Numbered from the stretch's first letter, positions 1 through 13,598 are shown. The stretch is DNA of 64,000 bases from Phallus indusiatus (GCA_027605045.1 JAQFWX010000118.1:42181-106180); one strand, 5' to 3'. Translations and numbers: made by a program. The notes: generated by a model not told the origin, from the letters alone.

Positions 1-3000
1 ATTTACAAGGGACAGAGCATCAATCTACTCATAAAGAAATAAATCGTGCCAGTTGGAAATTGACTTTTGATTCTAATTTGCGGGGGTTGGTATTCCCTCA
101 GCAACGGTTTTACGAACCCAATAAAGACTCAGGTTCGTCGGAGGTTCCAAATGCTAACCGATTATGCGTCGATTATGCGCTGTTAGGTGTTTTCGTGCGT
201 GGTAGGCACCTTTTTCCCTGACCGAGACATGTGCGTATAAGACCAGGTTGACACCCTCTAAAAAAAGTCGAGCCATGCATCAGGCCTGGTGATCAGGGTA
301 GGAAGAGCTACGCGAACTCGAACCTTTACGCGGCGTTAATGGTTATAAAGCTCAATCAATCTCCTGCTTTCCGAGAAAACGCGTTGATAGAGTAGACTTA
401 TCTCGCATGCTCAGGCTGTCAAAATCATACATCTTTCAATTTTTCATTTACATAATACAGTTTAATTTCTCCAGCTGAGCTCCGACCTCATACCCAACTC
501 TGCCTCTGATCATTGACGGGTTTATTTGTCCTGTACCGTCAATCATATAGAAGAGTCGCATGATTCGTTTCAATAGTATCAGTACAGTTGGATAGATTCG
601 CACAGCTGTTAGTTTGATTGCCTTGGCAATGGGTACTTGGATTTCGAACGGGGAGCATATGGCCGAAATCACTGCCCAAATGTTACTTATTGCAGGAACT
701 TTAATATCGCCGGAGGAAACCCTTTGAATATCTCTCTTCCCCTTTACGCGGACTCCTGAAGGATCACATAACTCTTGGATTGGACAGGGGAGAGCGAAGT
801 TCTCTTCTCAGATACAACCCAATATATATCTCTGCACCGGCTTTGACTCGAAAATAACAATTCTAATTCCAGCCTCAACTGACCCTAGCTGTAGAGCTAC
901 AATATCCCACTGCATGATGTCAAAATTTATTTACATGCATGAAAACTATTTCACAAAAAGGTAAAAAATTCCTGTTGCGTGACGTCCGGAGATATACTGA
1001 GTTAGGCTCAGTATTGTCGTTTGTTTATTGGGGGACTGACGCCTTCAAGAGACTGAGGCCGCTAAGCAGACCGACCTCTTTTTAGCGATGACGAGGCTCT
1101 CAGGCTCCACCTAAGAAATCTTGCCGTGTTTTTAAACAAGTATATCGGAATGGACATGGGAGAGATCTTGGCCAGGATGCGCCATCACCTGCTCAAATGT
1201 GGTTAACAGATCTCGGACTGGAGTCTCAAGCGGAAAAGCACGAAGAACTTTCCCCATGGTACTATTTAATATCGCTCGCGTTCGCTGTCACTTTCTGTCC
1301 CTGCTTTCTCGGTCCTCATTGGATAGTTGCAATTAATAATCTCGCTAATTTTCGGTCAGATTGTTTGTCCCATTGCCTTAATAAATGCATATATCCATTG
1401 GGGATGAATGGATATGACGTAAACCCAGCTGTTGAATGGATTTCAAAAACAAAGGTTTCATCATCATTGTAAAACCTACGCGATCACTCAAGAATAGTCC
1501 TGTTGATAGCCCGATGAACTGGTACATTATCCGATGCGGCGGCAAAGTCATGCATGTGCATACATGTACCAGGTAAAAACTCAAACTCAAACTTTGACTG
1601 ACGCATGATGCATGACTCTTATTGAGAAACAGCCACGGACCAGAGAAACACTAGTTCAATCAGATGGATTTTATGTATGTATTGTAATTATATATATGCA
1701 AAGTTTTGTTGGTAATCGTTCTATACTTAGCATTTGAAATACCAGTTAGCCCCAAAAGGAATCCAAAATGTACGGCTAATGGATATAATGATGGGAGCTC
1801 TTGGATAGATAAGTGTGCGTATGTATGTCCATGTTACGATGGTGGATCTGGTGGATCACGTAGCTCCCGGCTCAATTATATCATTTGAGTCGTGCCGGGT
1901 AGCGCATACCAGTGCATAAAACTCATTGGTTGATGGCCATCTCCATGTTAATCATCAAACCACTAACATTCAAATCCGCAGTAGAGGAAAAAAGGCGACA
2001 TCACCAACTGAGAGGCTCTTTCATATATCAAAACACTTTCAAAACAAGAACAAAACGTAAACATAAGCATGTTATATATACCTATCAAATCGGGGTGACG
2101 ACCCCTGAATATATTTGTGGAATAGAGCTGGATTTTTTCCACAACTGCTTGTCACCTTGATACTACTTTATGAACCCCCTCACATCTTCGTTGTCAGCAC
2201 GCCTAAACCAAATTACCGGTACCTTCTACAGAAAGCTTCAAAACAAATGGATATCGGATGATCGGACATAATCCGCCGCTAGAAGTTGTTTTCCGGGAGA
2301 GAGCCTATTCGTTCGGTTAATCATCCAAAATCTAATTAATGGTATGCGGCGTACTAGTAATGTAGCTTTTTGAATAGATGTTGAACAAAACCATGCAGTG
2401 AACTGCTTTTTTTTACGGGGAATCTGCATCAAAAAGAGATGGCCATATCGTGATTTCGCGAATTACTTTAAACGCAGGGTCTTCGAGAAGAACAAGGGAG
2501 AGTCTCAATTCAATCGTCAGTCAGTGCTAATACATACATACATAGTGACCCGTTTTGCCGAATCTCGGAACGCAACGATCAATTTAGGAACTGCAGCATC
2601 CCAAATCTAGAATATATTTGAATTCGTGTAAGCAAAAGATTCAGCGGCTCGCCCAACTAGCATTCAGTGCTTACTGGAACTAACGCCATACATAGCAGGT
2701 GTGTCCATCATGGGCAATTGATAGTATATGGAAGTCAGCACCGAGGCAGGTTTTACATAAACCTCGTTTATGCCTGGGGCACAGGAAAGGTAAATTCCCT
2801 CCCCGGGGGAAGTGTGTCTCAAAAGCGCATCTTACCTGAGAGTTACCAGGGCGTTAGAAGCAATACACGAATGTAAATGCGAATTTGAGGGTTCTGGGGA
2901 CAGTACAAGTGCCGAAGTTCTTTAGTAAATCTTTGAATTTGAAGCCACATGGCAAAAAAACCAATTAATTAATTAAGCTTTAGTGAGAGAATGAATGGAA

Positions 3001-6000
3001 CACATTGACGGTTATTGTCGTTTATTCCCGAATGATTAAGGATTAAGGTTAAGTGATTTCATCTCTTCTCTAAGTTTAATACGAGTATCATGAGAAATGT
3101 ACTGAACGGCTGAGTTTACCATCACAGGCTCATGCTTTGAACTCGGACCGAAGACCTGAGCGATCCTCGGAAAACGAAAGTTTTTGTGTATACACGAATT
3201 ATTCCGAAAGGATGTGCAAGGGACGTAGTAGTTCATTAACACGGACGATCATAAGAAGAAGCAAACTCATCAATGGTGCCGCAAGGAACCACGGAATCTC
3301 ATCATAAGCGTAACCAACCAGGATCTCTGCAGGAGTAATTTCGAGGCTTTTGTGCGAACGTAACGAACGCAGGAACCGAGAGCCGCCCGAACTTTGGAGT
3401 GCCATTTGTACTTGCCTTTTGTCAGAATGTTCAACAGTTCCGACTGTGGAGTCATGGCAAGCATGAGAATTTTCTTTACAGTTTCTTTGAGTAGACGCTT
3501 AATCGGAGTATCGGTGAAAGGAAAGACCTGGCAAAGTGATGGTATTCTCCGAATCCATGGAATAATAGATGCGCCCACGTGTCAGGTAAGGAGGGTACAA
3601 AGTCGCGGGGGCAAGCTGGGGTTGAAGGGTCCCAAAGTAAAGGAAAACAATGTCAGTATCAAGCTTCTTCGAAGACTTCTCAGGCCGTCCTTTTCAGTCG
3701 GTGTCTACGTCAGAACTTCTCCCGAGTGATATGACCTCTCGCTCATTAAGTTAGCATGTTAACCGGCGACATCGGCGTATTGATCGGTCGTTTTTTGGTT
3801 CAAAGAAATTATTGAGATCTATTAAATAATAGGAAATGTGATATGTGTGAATTATGTTGACTTACAGATGAGTGAATTGCATATAAACCTGTAGCTGTGA
3901 CTGCAATTAAAAGTCGCGATATATTAATGTGATGACGATACTTGAGTGGTACAACCGTTTTTTTTTTTTTCTTCGCAAGTTTTACGTTAAGAAAATTCAA
4001 CCACATGAGAAGGAACGAAAGTCACCGGTTATCTTCACTATACCAATCGGCTATCGACAATCAACCGGGGGCACTCGGAATGCTGTGCAAGAGTCTGGAA
4101 AAATTCGAATTTGGTATACTGATGAGCCATTTTGCATGATCCCTTTTCAAACGCAAACTAAAAATGTACATCAAAAATAACGACCTTCGGATAGATTGAT
4201 CAGATATATCTATGTTCTTTTTTTTTCAGAATTTGAAAAACGAGGATTAGGAACCACCTGTAACACGCAATGTAAATTATTGATAGCAGTAACAGTAATA
4301 TCAAAAGGCGTCGTTATTATGATAACAATAGCAACATACCCAGAATGAGAGGATCTCGCTTTTCGGAGATAACTGACAGTCACTCCCAGGTGATAATCGT
4401 GCCCTCAGAAGCAGTTATCATCTCGATTCTTCAGAAGTGTACCTGGACATTAATATGCAACATGATGGGTCTGCAAGATTTTCGGGGCTCAAAATAGACG
4501 TGTCAGGGAGATTATTATCCCAACTACTGCATTCAGCCCCGTATCTTGTACACATCATGTCATATGATCGTCGCCCAACTCGCAAGATATCCCAAAAACC
4601 AAACTGTCAAAGAAGTAATCATGACTTGCTTCGTTTCAAATAAATTTTGAGATGAACCGCAGCACCTTGGATTTCCCAACATCAAAAAAATGCCACTGCG
4701 ACGAACTGTTGGCGTTGAAAAGCTCCACTTCGAGGTTATAAGTCGGAGTCCGACATTGTGCTGGGGTTAAGATGAGAGGAGATGATGAAAATACGAAGGC
4801 TTTAAATAAGTGATGTTATCTGGTAGTTGATGCTGATGCTGCCTTCGATGGAGACAGCAAGAAAATAAGAGTTAACCTTACATCTTTTAACGGACTCGGA
4901 CATCTCGGATGAAGTGTTTACGTAATGGTCACGGGGACTTGACACGTCACAATGCTTGTTGAGTTTTAAACTTCGGGTTTCAATTTTCAGCGAACAACTG
5001 TCGCATTCCATTATAATCTTTACCGGTAAGTAGCCTTTTTCAAAAGTGCACGTGGTGCTTTGTGGTACATTGAACATTGCCGAATTAGCCCATAAGCTGT
5101 TACCTCAGACGACGCCCCCACTCAGTAACAGAGTCTACGGACTACGGCGTACGGTGTTTGCTCAAGCCTAAATGTTAAGGAATAGAATGTCACAGGATCT
5201 CCGGGGGCTATGAGGAGTTAACTGCATATCCAACTATGTACAAAGTGCGATTTACTCCCGAGGATATTTTAGACAATGCTTGTCATGCCGATGCCGGGCA
5301 TCTAAATGTTCTGGCCGGACGGGACCTCCCATAACTAATTTTTATGGCAAAACAGGATCGAGTACTGGCATAGGTACTACAAGTTTGACCTTTAGCCATC
5401 CCCAAACGCTGTTCCTTATTTTCCAAAAATATCTCCGGAGATACCAAACTCACGAAGCCCTGCAATCGGTCTCCAACTCAAGTCGACGCCACAGCTTCAC
5501 AAGACAATAGCATACTTAACGGTCAAGGTCACATGAAAAGTTGACTGGTCATACGCGGTCTCAACTTAATTGCCCCTCACGTACCAGGCGGTGTGAATGT
5601 TGAGCTTATGTTAACTGTTTAAGTTGCGAAGGCTTGTCAGGAGGTTATGAAAAAGATCCGAATACCATCAAGCGCGTATACATTAAATGGGATCATTTTT
5701 GGTCCCATGAGAATACGTGTATTATGAGATGATGACAACGGTGGCAGGGACAACGGCACAACAACCAGCGCGCGAAGGTCAATAAAGGCAGCGCATTTTG
5801 TTATTAAATCCAGATATTCAAGATCTTAAATTCGGTTACACTGAAATTCTGTCCACTGAGGTAATGACTTTCGTTGTTAGAGTGCCTCGGTTCATTGACT
5901 GATGGTAACGATGAGTTGAACAGATTATCATTATTCCTGGGAAATATATCCCAACCTGTTGAGCTGTTTGTCCCGCGTTGGCCTTTGCCGCTTAGGAATA

Positions 6001-7213
6001 AAATAGTGAGTTTTCTGCATTACATGACTGACGTACTCCTCGAGCATTTTGAACCGAAGCTTATTCCATAACGAGAGACAACCTGGCAGTCTGGTTGCGG
6101 GCAATTATGAACGCCCAGCGATGTTTCTATTTCCTTCGCCGAAGGATGGAAGAAGCGGAACAAGAGCCCTGTAGGTTTTATGTGAATAAAAGAAGCATCA
6201 AAGTTAGACCCTGTCAGGCTGCCAGCTTGTGCTTAGGGTCCATCTCGGAGTACGCATTCGTCATTAGATTCCAGTTAAAAATAATGAGAGATATTTGAAC
6301 CAGAAACGATGTAGATTAGGCAGCAATAATACCATATGTCCGTCCGGTTGAATCCCTTCCTTTGTCGTGTTTACTATTGGGTGTCAACTCAGAAATCTCG
6401 CATAGGAAAGAAAGGTTGTTTATGCACTCGCAGAAAGGTATGTAGCTAAAGTGTGACTAAAAAAACTTTCTATGTCTATCAAATTTTCAAATTTTTTTTT
6501 GGTAGAGCTGGAAAACTGAGCATTTGAACAAACCAAATGGAGGAGTTCGGTGACTGATTGTAATCTCACCGTTCTCAATTCTTATCTTGATCAATTTCAG
6601 TCAAATTCTTAGGCATTGTGATCTACCTCTCTCATTTCGTTACTGATGGACTTGTCATGCCCCGTGGGATCTGGTCTCCCAAAATTTAGGTAAAGGCTCA
6701 ATATAAGACAGCATCCTGTTCGTTTATGGGTCTGTGTAGATTCCGAAAAAAAGGGCTAAGTCATTCAAGGCAGTCTTTTAATCTGAGGAGTCAAGCACGG
6801 GAACCAAAAGTTTTTACCTTTAAGTACCAACCTATGACCCGATTAAACCTGGTTTAGTTAATCCTCAAGGAAAGTGTTTCATGAACAGTTCTAAAGGACT
6901 CACTTAAAGTTTAATGGTTGTATCCAATGCCAACGCCAATATCGTTAATCTTTTTCCCAATCTGTTTTTCCCTTCAAGCCTCTTTATGTATACTCGATAA
7001 CACACAATCATCGCTCGTTGACCTTCAATCGTCGCGCAGACGACCAAGTAAGTCCCTTTGTAAGTTTGATGGGGAATTGGAAGAACTTTACCTTTTTGGG
7101 GTCGGCGGCAGTTCCCGAAGATCACGTAATGGTCTGCGGCGAGTTCTGATTTCTGACATGAGTCTTTAACTGAATTCGTCTACCCATTCTGTATATTCTT
7201 GTGCTGTTGATCG
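1..7213. other. Gene-poor region, no supported gene
   Basis: About 7.2 kb without a coding region I can defend. Open frames are short (under 115 codons), overlap on both strands, show no family motif and cannot be chained by good splice sites. The DNA is AT-rich with A/T homopolymer runs. I saw no tRNA, rRNA or intact mobile element. Decayed repeat sequence is likely but I could not assign it. Confidence 0.5.
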
Positions 7214-10109
7214 ATGGGAAAAAAGAAAAGTGCAGCAGCAGCGGCATCAAAAGCGGCTGCAAAGGCTGCAAAGAAAGTCAAAGCCGCAAAAAAAGTCGAA
7301 AAGAAGGAAAAGAAAAAGCGTGTGCAGGAAGAGTCAGACGCAGATTCAGACGATGATCTCGAGGCAATTCTTGATAAGGTGATGTCGTGTTCGTACTTTC
7401 CACAATTGTTTTTCATTGTGTCGTTTTAGTAGATGAGAAGAGAGTGGGAAGAAGCACATGCTGTTACCGAAGAAACCGCTGATGGACCTCCACGTTGTCG
7501 GGCGAATGCCACATTGACACCTTGTCCAAGTGGAAACTATTTGTGGTGCATCGGCGGAGAGTTCTTTAGTGAAGATGGGAAAGCCGTACGCGAAAATAAT
7601 TATTTCTGAAGAAACATTTATCTGTAATTTGCGATTTATTTTAGCATTTTTATAACGATGTGTATCGCTATTCTCCCGAAAAGGTCGCGTGGTCTTTTTA
7701 TCTCAGTCAAATGGTTGTCACATGTATTTACGGGCCTTCTTTCAGGATGAATGGCGACGATATACATCTCCAACATGCCCAGGACCTCGATCCGCTCATG
7801 CAGCGGTAGCCACGCCAGCTAGCGGGGGCAAATTATTTTTGTTTGGTGAGCGAGACCTTCGAATTCTTGAACTGAGCTAATTCTTCCCTTAGGCGGTGAA
7901 TTCTCATCTCTTCATCAAACCACGTTCCATCACTATCGCGACTTTTGGTGTTTTGATATTACATCCCACACTTGGGAGCGTATCGAGACAAAGATCAAAC
8001 CCAGTGCCAGATCCGGACACCGGTACGTTAGAGAATATACTTCCCTTGGGCAGGAGATCGAATTCCATTCTTTTTGATTTTCAGGATGGCTTTATGGAAA
8101 CATTACATTGTGCTGTTCGGGGGCTTTTACGATCCGGGGATTAGAAGTTCGTTTCCGGTTTTACTAGTGCTTCGCATATCGGCACTAACCGTGGTTTTTG
8201 TCCATTTGTTTTCAGCAAACTATTTGAATGATCTCTGGCTTTTTGATACACAGGAATATACGTGGAAACAAGTGGAATTTCGAGAAACGGATAGGAAACC
8301 TTCGTAAGTCGCATGCCGCCACTTGCTTTATAATATCCCTCTCACAGATCTTATGCAGACCAAGGAGCGGATTTTCTTTTCTACCCGTAGTTGACGGAGT
8401 CATCTTGCATGGTAAGTGACTTTTTCAGTACATATATATATATATATCACGATTATTAAAACTTCACCCGTTAGGCGGATACTGCAAAGAATATGTTAAA
8501 GGGAAGCGACCCGTCGGCGTCGCTCTTCAAGACACTTGGTTATTGAAGTACTGTGTTTTTTTTTGTTTCTTTCAGTGGGTCAAGTATCTGATCAATGTAA
8601 TTAGAATGGATGCAGATCCCAAACTAATAAAATGGGAAAGGTTGAAGAAGCCGGGCTACGCGCCATCTTTACGATCGGGTTGTACGATGGCGCTCTGGCA
8701 AGCACGTAACATGGGTGTTATGTTTGGTGGTGTATATGACGAGGATAAAGGTGAAGAAGGAATGGAAAGCCTATTCTATAACGATCTGTTTGTTTGTGTT
8801 CTTTCCTATCATTGATCGCTTTGGATTAAAGAAGTTTGTTTCATTAGATATGGATTCCAAGCAACTGGGAACGGAAAATGGCTTAGTTTGACATTACGAA
8901 AACCTAAAAAGTCGAAAGCCCCCAAGAAGAATTTGAAAGTGATCAAGCCAGCTATCGTTGATCAGCGGGATAATGAGTCAGATTGGGATGAAGACGACGA
9001 AGATCACGAGAAGGTTACGCTTGGTTTGGAGGTATGATGAGTTTTAGCCTGTAGTGATTTTAACTGTCGGTCTCACGCGTACAGTAGAATACCACTCAGC
9101 CGGAGCCAAATTTAGAAGACGAGATTGATCCTGATGATCCAATACTCACCACGCCCCTTGTTCGATATAATGCCATGCTTGCAGTTTTAAGGAACACACT
9201 GTATATGTAAGGTTTTTCAAGTTCTTCGTTTTTTTTGGCTAGTTCAACGTAAGAGAAATGAAAAGCTACGGCGGGATTTTCGAGTCTCAGTCGAAAGAAT
9301 ACACCTTAGATGACTTTTATGCGATAAGCCTTGACAAGATGGACAAGTATATCTGTTTAAAAAAGAGCGAAATTGTTATTGGGGTGGATGACGAGAGTAG
9401 TAGTGATGAAGACGGAGATGGAGATGGAGATGGAGATGGAGATGGAGATGGAGATGAGGATGAGGACAGTGACGAGGGTGATTCTCCTCACCAAGTGATC
9501 CGGAGAAGTGACTCAGAGGAAGAAGAAGGGGAGGAGGAAGCGCATGAGGAACAAGTTGCTGGGGAGGAAGCTGTTGCTTCAGCCGTTCCAGATAAGGTAA
9601 ACACACATTTACTTTTATCCATATTATCTACCAATCTCTTCAAGGATGAATTGCGTAAATTAGCCACAGCTTTCATGGGTGTCACCAAAGAAGGCTCCGA
9701 ACGGTCTGAAGAAGATGCCATTAGCACACCCCTACCTGGTGAAACTCTAGCCATGTTTTATGGCCGATCTCGTACGTATCTATTTAGCTACTTTCGTTTC
9801 AGATACATCTTACAAATCTCACTCTTTTTTCCAGGTGAATACTGGACTCAAAAAGCTTTGGAGAAGAGTGACAATCGTGGCAAAATGTTACGCCGCGATG
9901 GGTTCTCCTTAGCTGAGGAGCGATATGGTATGTCAAACATCGATTGTTTCTTGGCGTGTTTCTTTGCTTACGTTTATTCAGCGAATTATAAACCGATCTT
10001 GGAAGAGGTTCAAAAGATTTTGGCGGAAGCTGGGTTAGACGATGATGAGATGAGACGAGTTGGAGGGAAAGCTCAGGGAGGTGATGTTGGAAGTCGAAAT
10101 CGTAGATAG
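7214..10109 (+). CDS. KEL3: Kelch-repeat protein, KEL3/KLHDC4 family with C-terminal DUF4110
   Basis: A multi-exon gene whose product matches the conserved eukaryotic KLHDC4 / yeast Kel3 family: a six-bladed Kelch beta-propeller followed by a DUF4110 tail. The start at 7214 opens with a Lys/Ala-rich segment (AAAAASKAAAKAAKK) and an acidic stretch. Kelch blades are visible as YLWCIGGEFF...FYNDVYRY, KLFLFGGEFSS, YIVLFGGFYD...NDLWLFDT, GVILHGGYC, MGVMFGGVYDE and YGGIFESQS. Between blades 5 and 6 and the tail lie Asp/Glu-rich linkers, one with seven Gly-Asp dipeptides. The C-terminus has the DUF4110 pattern GETLAMFYGRS-EYWTQKALE...KPILEEVQKILAEAG. About a dozen short introns fit, the first being 7379-7432. 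The molecular function of the family is poorly known, so the name rests on architecture. It is transcribed toward the first copy of the small tandem gene. Confidence 0.85.
9414..9455 (+). repeat. GGAGAT hexanucleotide microsatellite inside KEL3
   Basis: Seven perfect tandem GGAGAT units lie in frame inside the acidic linker of the Kelch protein and encode alternating Gly-Asp. Imperfect GAG-GAT units follow. The tract keeps the reading frame for any change in unit number, so length variation between strains is expected. That expectation is inference. Confidence 0.9.
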
Positions 10110-10424
10110 TAGGAGAAATCAAGTGCCGGTCCTGTTGTCCAATCGGACGGACTAGAACATGCCCTATAACAGCACCAAACCGTATAATTGCCAGGATCAG
10201 GATCTGTCGTATCGTCTCGTACGCATCTGGGTTTGATCGTGATGCGCAAACATTGACATTTATGTGCTGGCGCTGGGGTACGAATCAAAAAAAGATGATT
10301 GTGCATATATTACTTATCCTTCTCACGAAGCTAGCACATAATCATACAAAAACATCAAAAAAGTGCCAACAGCGCCAACATCAAACACGTGTAGCTCATC
10401 ATTGAATTACTAGTATCCTTGGGC

Positions 10425-11329
10425 TTACGTGCTAACGACACGACCCAATGAATCATGATAAATGTCATGGAAGCCCGAATGAATACCATGCACCGCTTCA
10501 CTATGTTCGATCGACTGGGTGGACGGGGAAGATAAATCAGTCTACTGCACACATGGAACAAATAATTACTATAATACACACCGAAGAAAGCGCGGTCAAA
10601 GCTTTGGTAAGTTCCTATATCCCATCAAATCACAAATGAATTTACTGTCAACTCAATCACATGGTGCGTAGCGGTACTCCGAGGCTCACCTCAGTCATTT
10701 CCTTCAACTTCCCATATCCATACTCACACCATCCGGGGGATCCATTCTCGATAGACGGAATTATGTCGTGCGAGTATTTCAAGAGGCTTACCATTTTGAC
10801 CTGTGCGGATTTATATGTGTCGAGAAGGGTTTGGGATGCTTCTGGATCGGAGACGTGATCCACATCTGGGAGACTCTGTGCAGAAGAGATCAGGTTATTC
10901 TCTCTCTCTTTCGTTTTTATGACGCCGACGGTCTGACCTTTACGCATACGATTGATCGTGCGAAAGCAGTGTATATGCCCAAGCCGAGCGGGACGAGATG
11001 ATCGGAAACGTGGTCCTCATTCGCGTCCTCTCCCGGAAAATGAACCAGCGCACCATTAGCGTGATCCTGCCAGCAGTATTTTACATGTCAGTATACATAT
11101 GCAAAATGGATGAATAAATGAATTAGAGGAGACGTAGACCTCATGAGTCACAGACTATGTCTCAGTGATTAGATGAAAAAGTTAAACGTACAATAATGTC
11201 AGTGAGACCGTTAAGCTCTTTAATGAGATCGTGAAATGTGGCACTGCCAGGTGTATATGCCTGTGCAGCTGTGGCAATAGCTTCGTCAACTGAGATCTTG
11301 TATGTTTCGAGGACTGGTTGAGCTGACAT
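10425..11329 (-). CDS. Small unknown protein, tandem family copy 1
   Basis: I do not recognise the family. Exons read on the minus strand: ATG at 11327-11329 (MSAQPVLETYKISVDEAIATA...), a second exon with DHANGALVHFPGEDANEDHV, a third with DVDHVSDPEASQTLLDTY...SPGWCEYGYGKLKEM, a short fourth (ELTKALTALSS) and a last exon ending SIEHSEAVHGIHSGFHDIY...GRVVST with the stop at 10425-10427. About 200 residues, with no signal peptide or membrane segment seen. A TATA-like ctataaatta lies about 60 nt upstream. The match to copy 3 in every exon, with intron positions kept, is the best evidence that it is a real gene. The last intron has a tandem acceptor (cag/tag, 10542-10547). It is convergent with KEL3. 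Confidence 0.7.
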
Positions 11330-11930
11330 TTCTGAGATGTAAGCGAATACTGGGAGGGTGAAGAAAGGGCTTGGGAAGATAGCTAATTTATAGTTTTTCC
11401 AGGGGATTCTTTAGCTTTCGTTCCCGGTCCGAGTAAAATTACATAAGTTATCCGTGTACAGTTCTTAGATGAGAATTACGTACAGCCTACTTCTTTTTCA
11501 TATTGGTCTCTTTTCCCCTTAGTGCTTCATTATTTAATTTGAATATCGACAGCCTCTTACATGTCAAAACAGTTATTTTATCATACCTTCATGTTGAGCT
11601 TGAGCTTTTTTAAGCCTACAAATGAATTCATACATGAGCGGAGATGTCATCGGATTGGATAGGAAGAAAGTCCATATATGCTTCGAATTCTATTGTGGTT
11701 CTTTTACCACCTTCACAAAAAAGGATCTTCTAAACTCTTGTTCGGAACTAAGGTTTTTGCGAACAAAGATATCAATGTAGCAACATGCATAGCGCGTTAA
11801 GAGTAGAAAAACACCCAGTATAGTAATTGCAGACCACTGCATGATATGATACGGACTCTGTACATGACAGCGCTAGATAGTAGCGGGTACGAGTAGAGAG
11901 AATTGTGTATATATTACTTGTCTACTTATA
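11330..11930. other. Upstream flank of tandem copy 1
   Basis: No gene is seen. Stretches match the flank of copy 3: acatgagcgga near 11,632, cttcgaattct near 11,681 and aaaaaggatc near 11,717 recur in the same order at about 14,853, 14,930 and 14,979. The duplication therefore included non-coding sequence. Confidence 0.6.
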
Positions 11931-12029
11931 GCACACAGGTACTTGTAACTGATCACTAATACATCGATAACAGTGCCAATATCATCCAACATGTGTAACT
12001 CGTCATTGAATTACTGATATCGCGAGGCT

Positions 12030-12240
12030 TACGTGCTAACAATATGACCGGACGAAATTTGATGAAAATCATAGAAACACAAATGAATGATATTAATTAC
12101 TTCACGATGTTCAATCGATCTAGTAGGATAAAATCAGTCTACGAAAAGACTAATTCAAGTTAAGCGCAATCAAGGCTTTGATAAGAGTTCAAATCACATT
12201 TCTATCTTTGAACTTACAGTCAATTCACTGCCATCATGTG
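12030..12240 (-). pseudogene. Relic of the tandem unknown gene, copy 2 (3' end only)
   Basis: This stretch matches the last exon and last intron of copies 1 and 3. On the minus strand it still reads SIEHREVINIIHLCFYDFHQ...IVST before a stop, in frame with the family C-terminus, and the surrounding non-coding sequence (gtgtaactcgtcattgaattac near 11,994) also matches. The counterparts of exons 1-3 are gone and homology ends at about 12,240. It sits about 1.6 kb from the equivalent point in copy 1 and about 1.55 kb from that in copy 3, so it is the middle member of a three-unit tandem array. Confidence 0.65.
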
Positions 12241-12299
12241 ATCTCGCGTCATTATTATCACTTGAAAAACCATTAAAGGCTGGCGTGAAAAATTGAAAT

Positions 12300-13530
12300 C
12301 TAGAATTTCTACATTCATGCGTTATTATTCATCGATCCAGTGCCGGTGTGTGAAAATACTGTCTAGAACTCGCTTAAGTAGTATAGACTGTATAGTAGAT
12401 ATACAATCGCACGTCACTTCATTTTGAATGTCAATGTAGTAAATTAGTGAATAGAATAGTACGATAGTGCGCCTTAAGCCTGAGCATACATTCAGTGAGA
12501 AAGTTACTGACGTAAAGTGGCGGATTTTAGCACTATAATATGTACGTAGTTCACTGCGATTGCTTCTATGCTGTTTATACTTTGAAATTAGGACTAACTT
12601 TATGTACACGACCCCTCAATTGTCTTAACAGTAGTATCATTTTCGGTGAATAAATGGAATATAGAAGCGAGCTACTAGTTGAGCGACAAGCACGAGAGGG
12701 AGCGTGACTCAGAGCACATGCACCAGTGCATATACTTGGGAAGGCTTAAGAAGGCGAGAATGCGCATTGCCAAGAACTCGTGGATTTTGATTAGGATTCA
12801 TTGGTTGTCTGTCAGCTCGTCAGTCGGCAATAGAATCTACAACGGCGCTTGAACCTCACGAATGGCATGTAAAATAGATCACCGATCAATGCTGCAACGT
12901 TCATGCGCGCGCGCCCGCGTTAATATCATCGATTGTCATAGATCTTAAACCTACTGCAGTTCCTGTTGTTCATTTCGGATGGAAATTTCAAATTTTCAAC
13001 GAGGAAGGGAACCTTTTTGGACGTTTATCTATGATACCACATGGCACATTCTCTGTAAATTTGAAATTATGCTGGTATAGGCTATGAAAATTCTACTTTC
13101 ACCCACCTCTTACTAGAAGTTCTCTATCCGGTTGGAGGGTGAAATGAACAAGTCGGCACCCCAGCACACGGGTGTCGGGCCGAGTTCAATTGTTAGGTCC
13201 AATTGAATAAACGCGGTTGTCTTCTGGTTATCTGCGTCGCTGGGATCAAACCGTATCTTAAATCTCAAATCTGCACGGCTGCGTTGAATTGATATGATGG
13301 TAATGCGATAGCCGTAACGCATTTAATGCGCCCTTGATGCCATAGTATCGTGAACACGAGCACCATGGCAGTGCTTAATGACAAGGGCCTGCGGTTTCAG
13401 ATTCAAATAGACTAGAACATAGTGCACTTTCCGACAGCATCAGTTTGCATAGTAACAGTAGGTATCAGATTCGGAGCCGAGAAAACAAGCTTGCCATATT
13501 CAAATTTATCTTGGGTACATACTAATACTG
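12300..13530. other. Duplicated flank, possible relic of a second gene
   Basis: No intact gene. The part at about 12,340-12,590 resembles 15,240-15,470. The part at about 12,810-13,330 resembles 16,260-16,690 (shared cagtcggcaa, acaacggcgctt, tctatgatac). On the minus strand both copies have a short open frame with a similar core (DADNQKTTAFIQLDL against IDADKTVVSFDLREL), suggesting the remains of a second duplicated coding exon. I cannot name it. Confidence 0.4.
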
Positions 13531-13598
13531 ATACAGCAAACAAGAATGCCAACATCAAAGACATGTAGCTTGTCACTGAATTAATCAAATCGTTGAGT

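Noticed and set aside
3036..3729. Overlapping frames on both strands (up to 111 codons)
   Set aside because: No motif, mutually exclusive frames and no splice chain giving a longer product.
9376..9754. His/Leu-rich antisense frames opposite KEL3
   Set aside because: They mirror the GGAGAT/GAG repeat of the sense gene.
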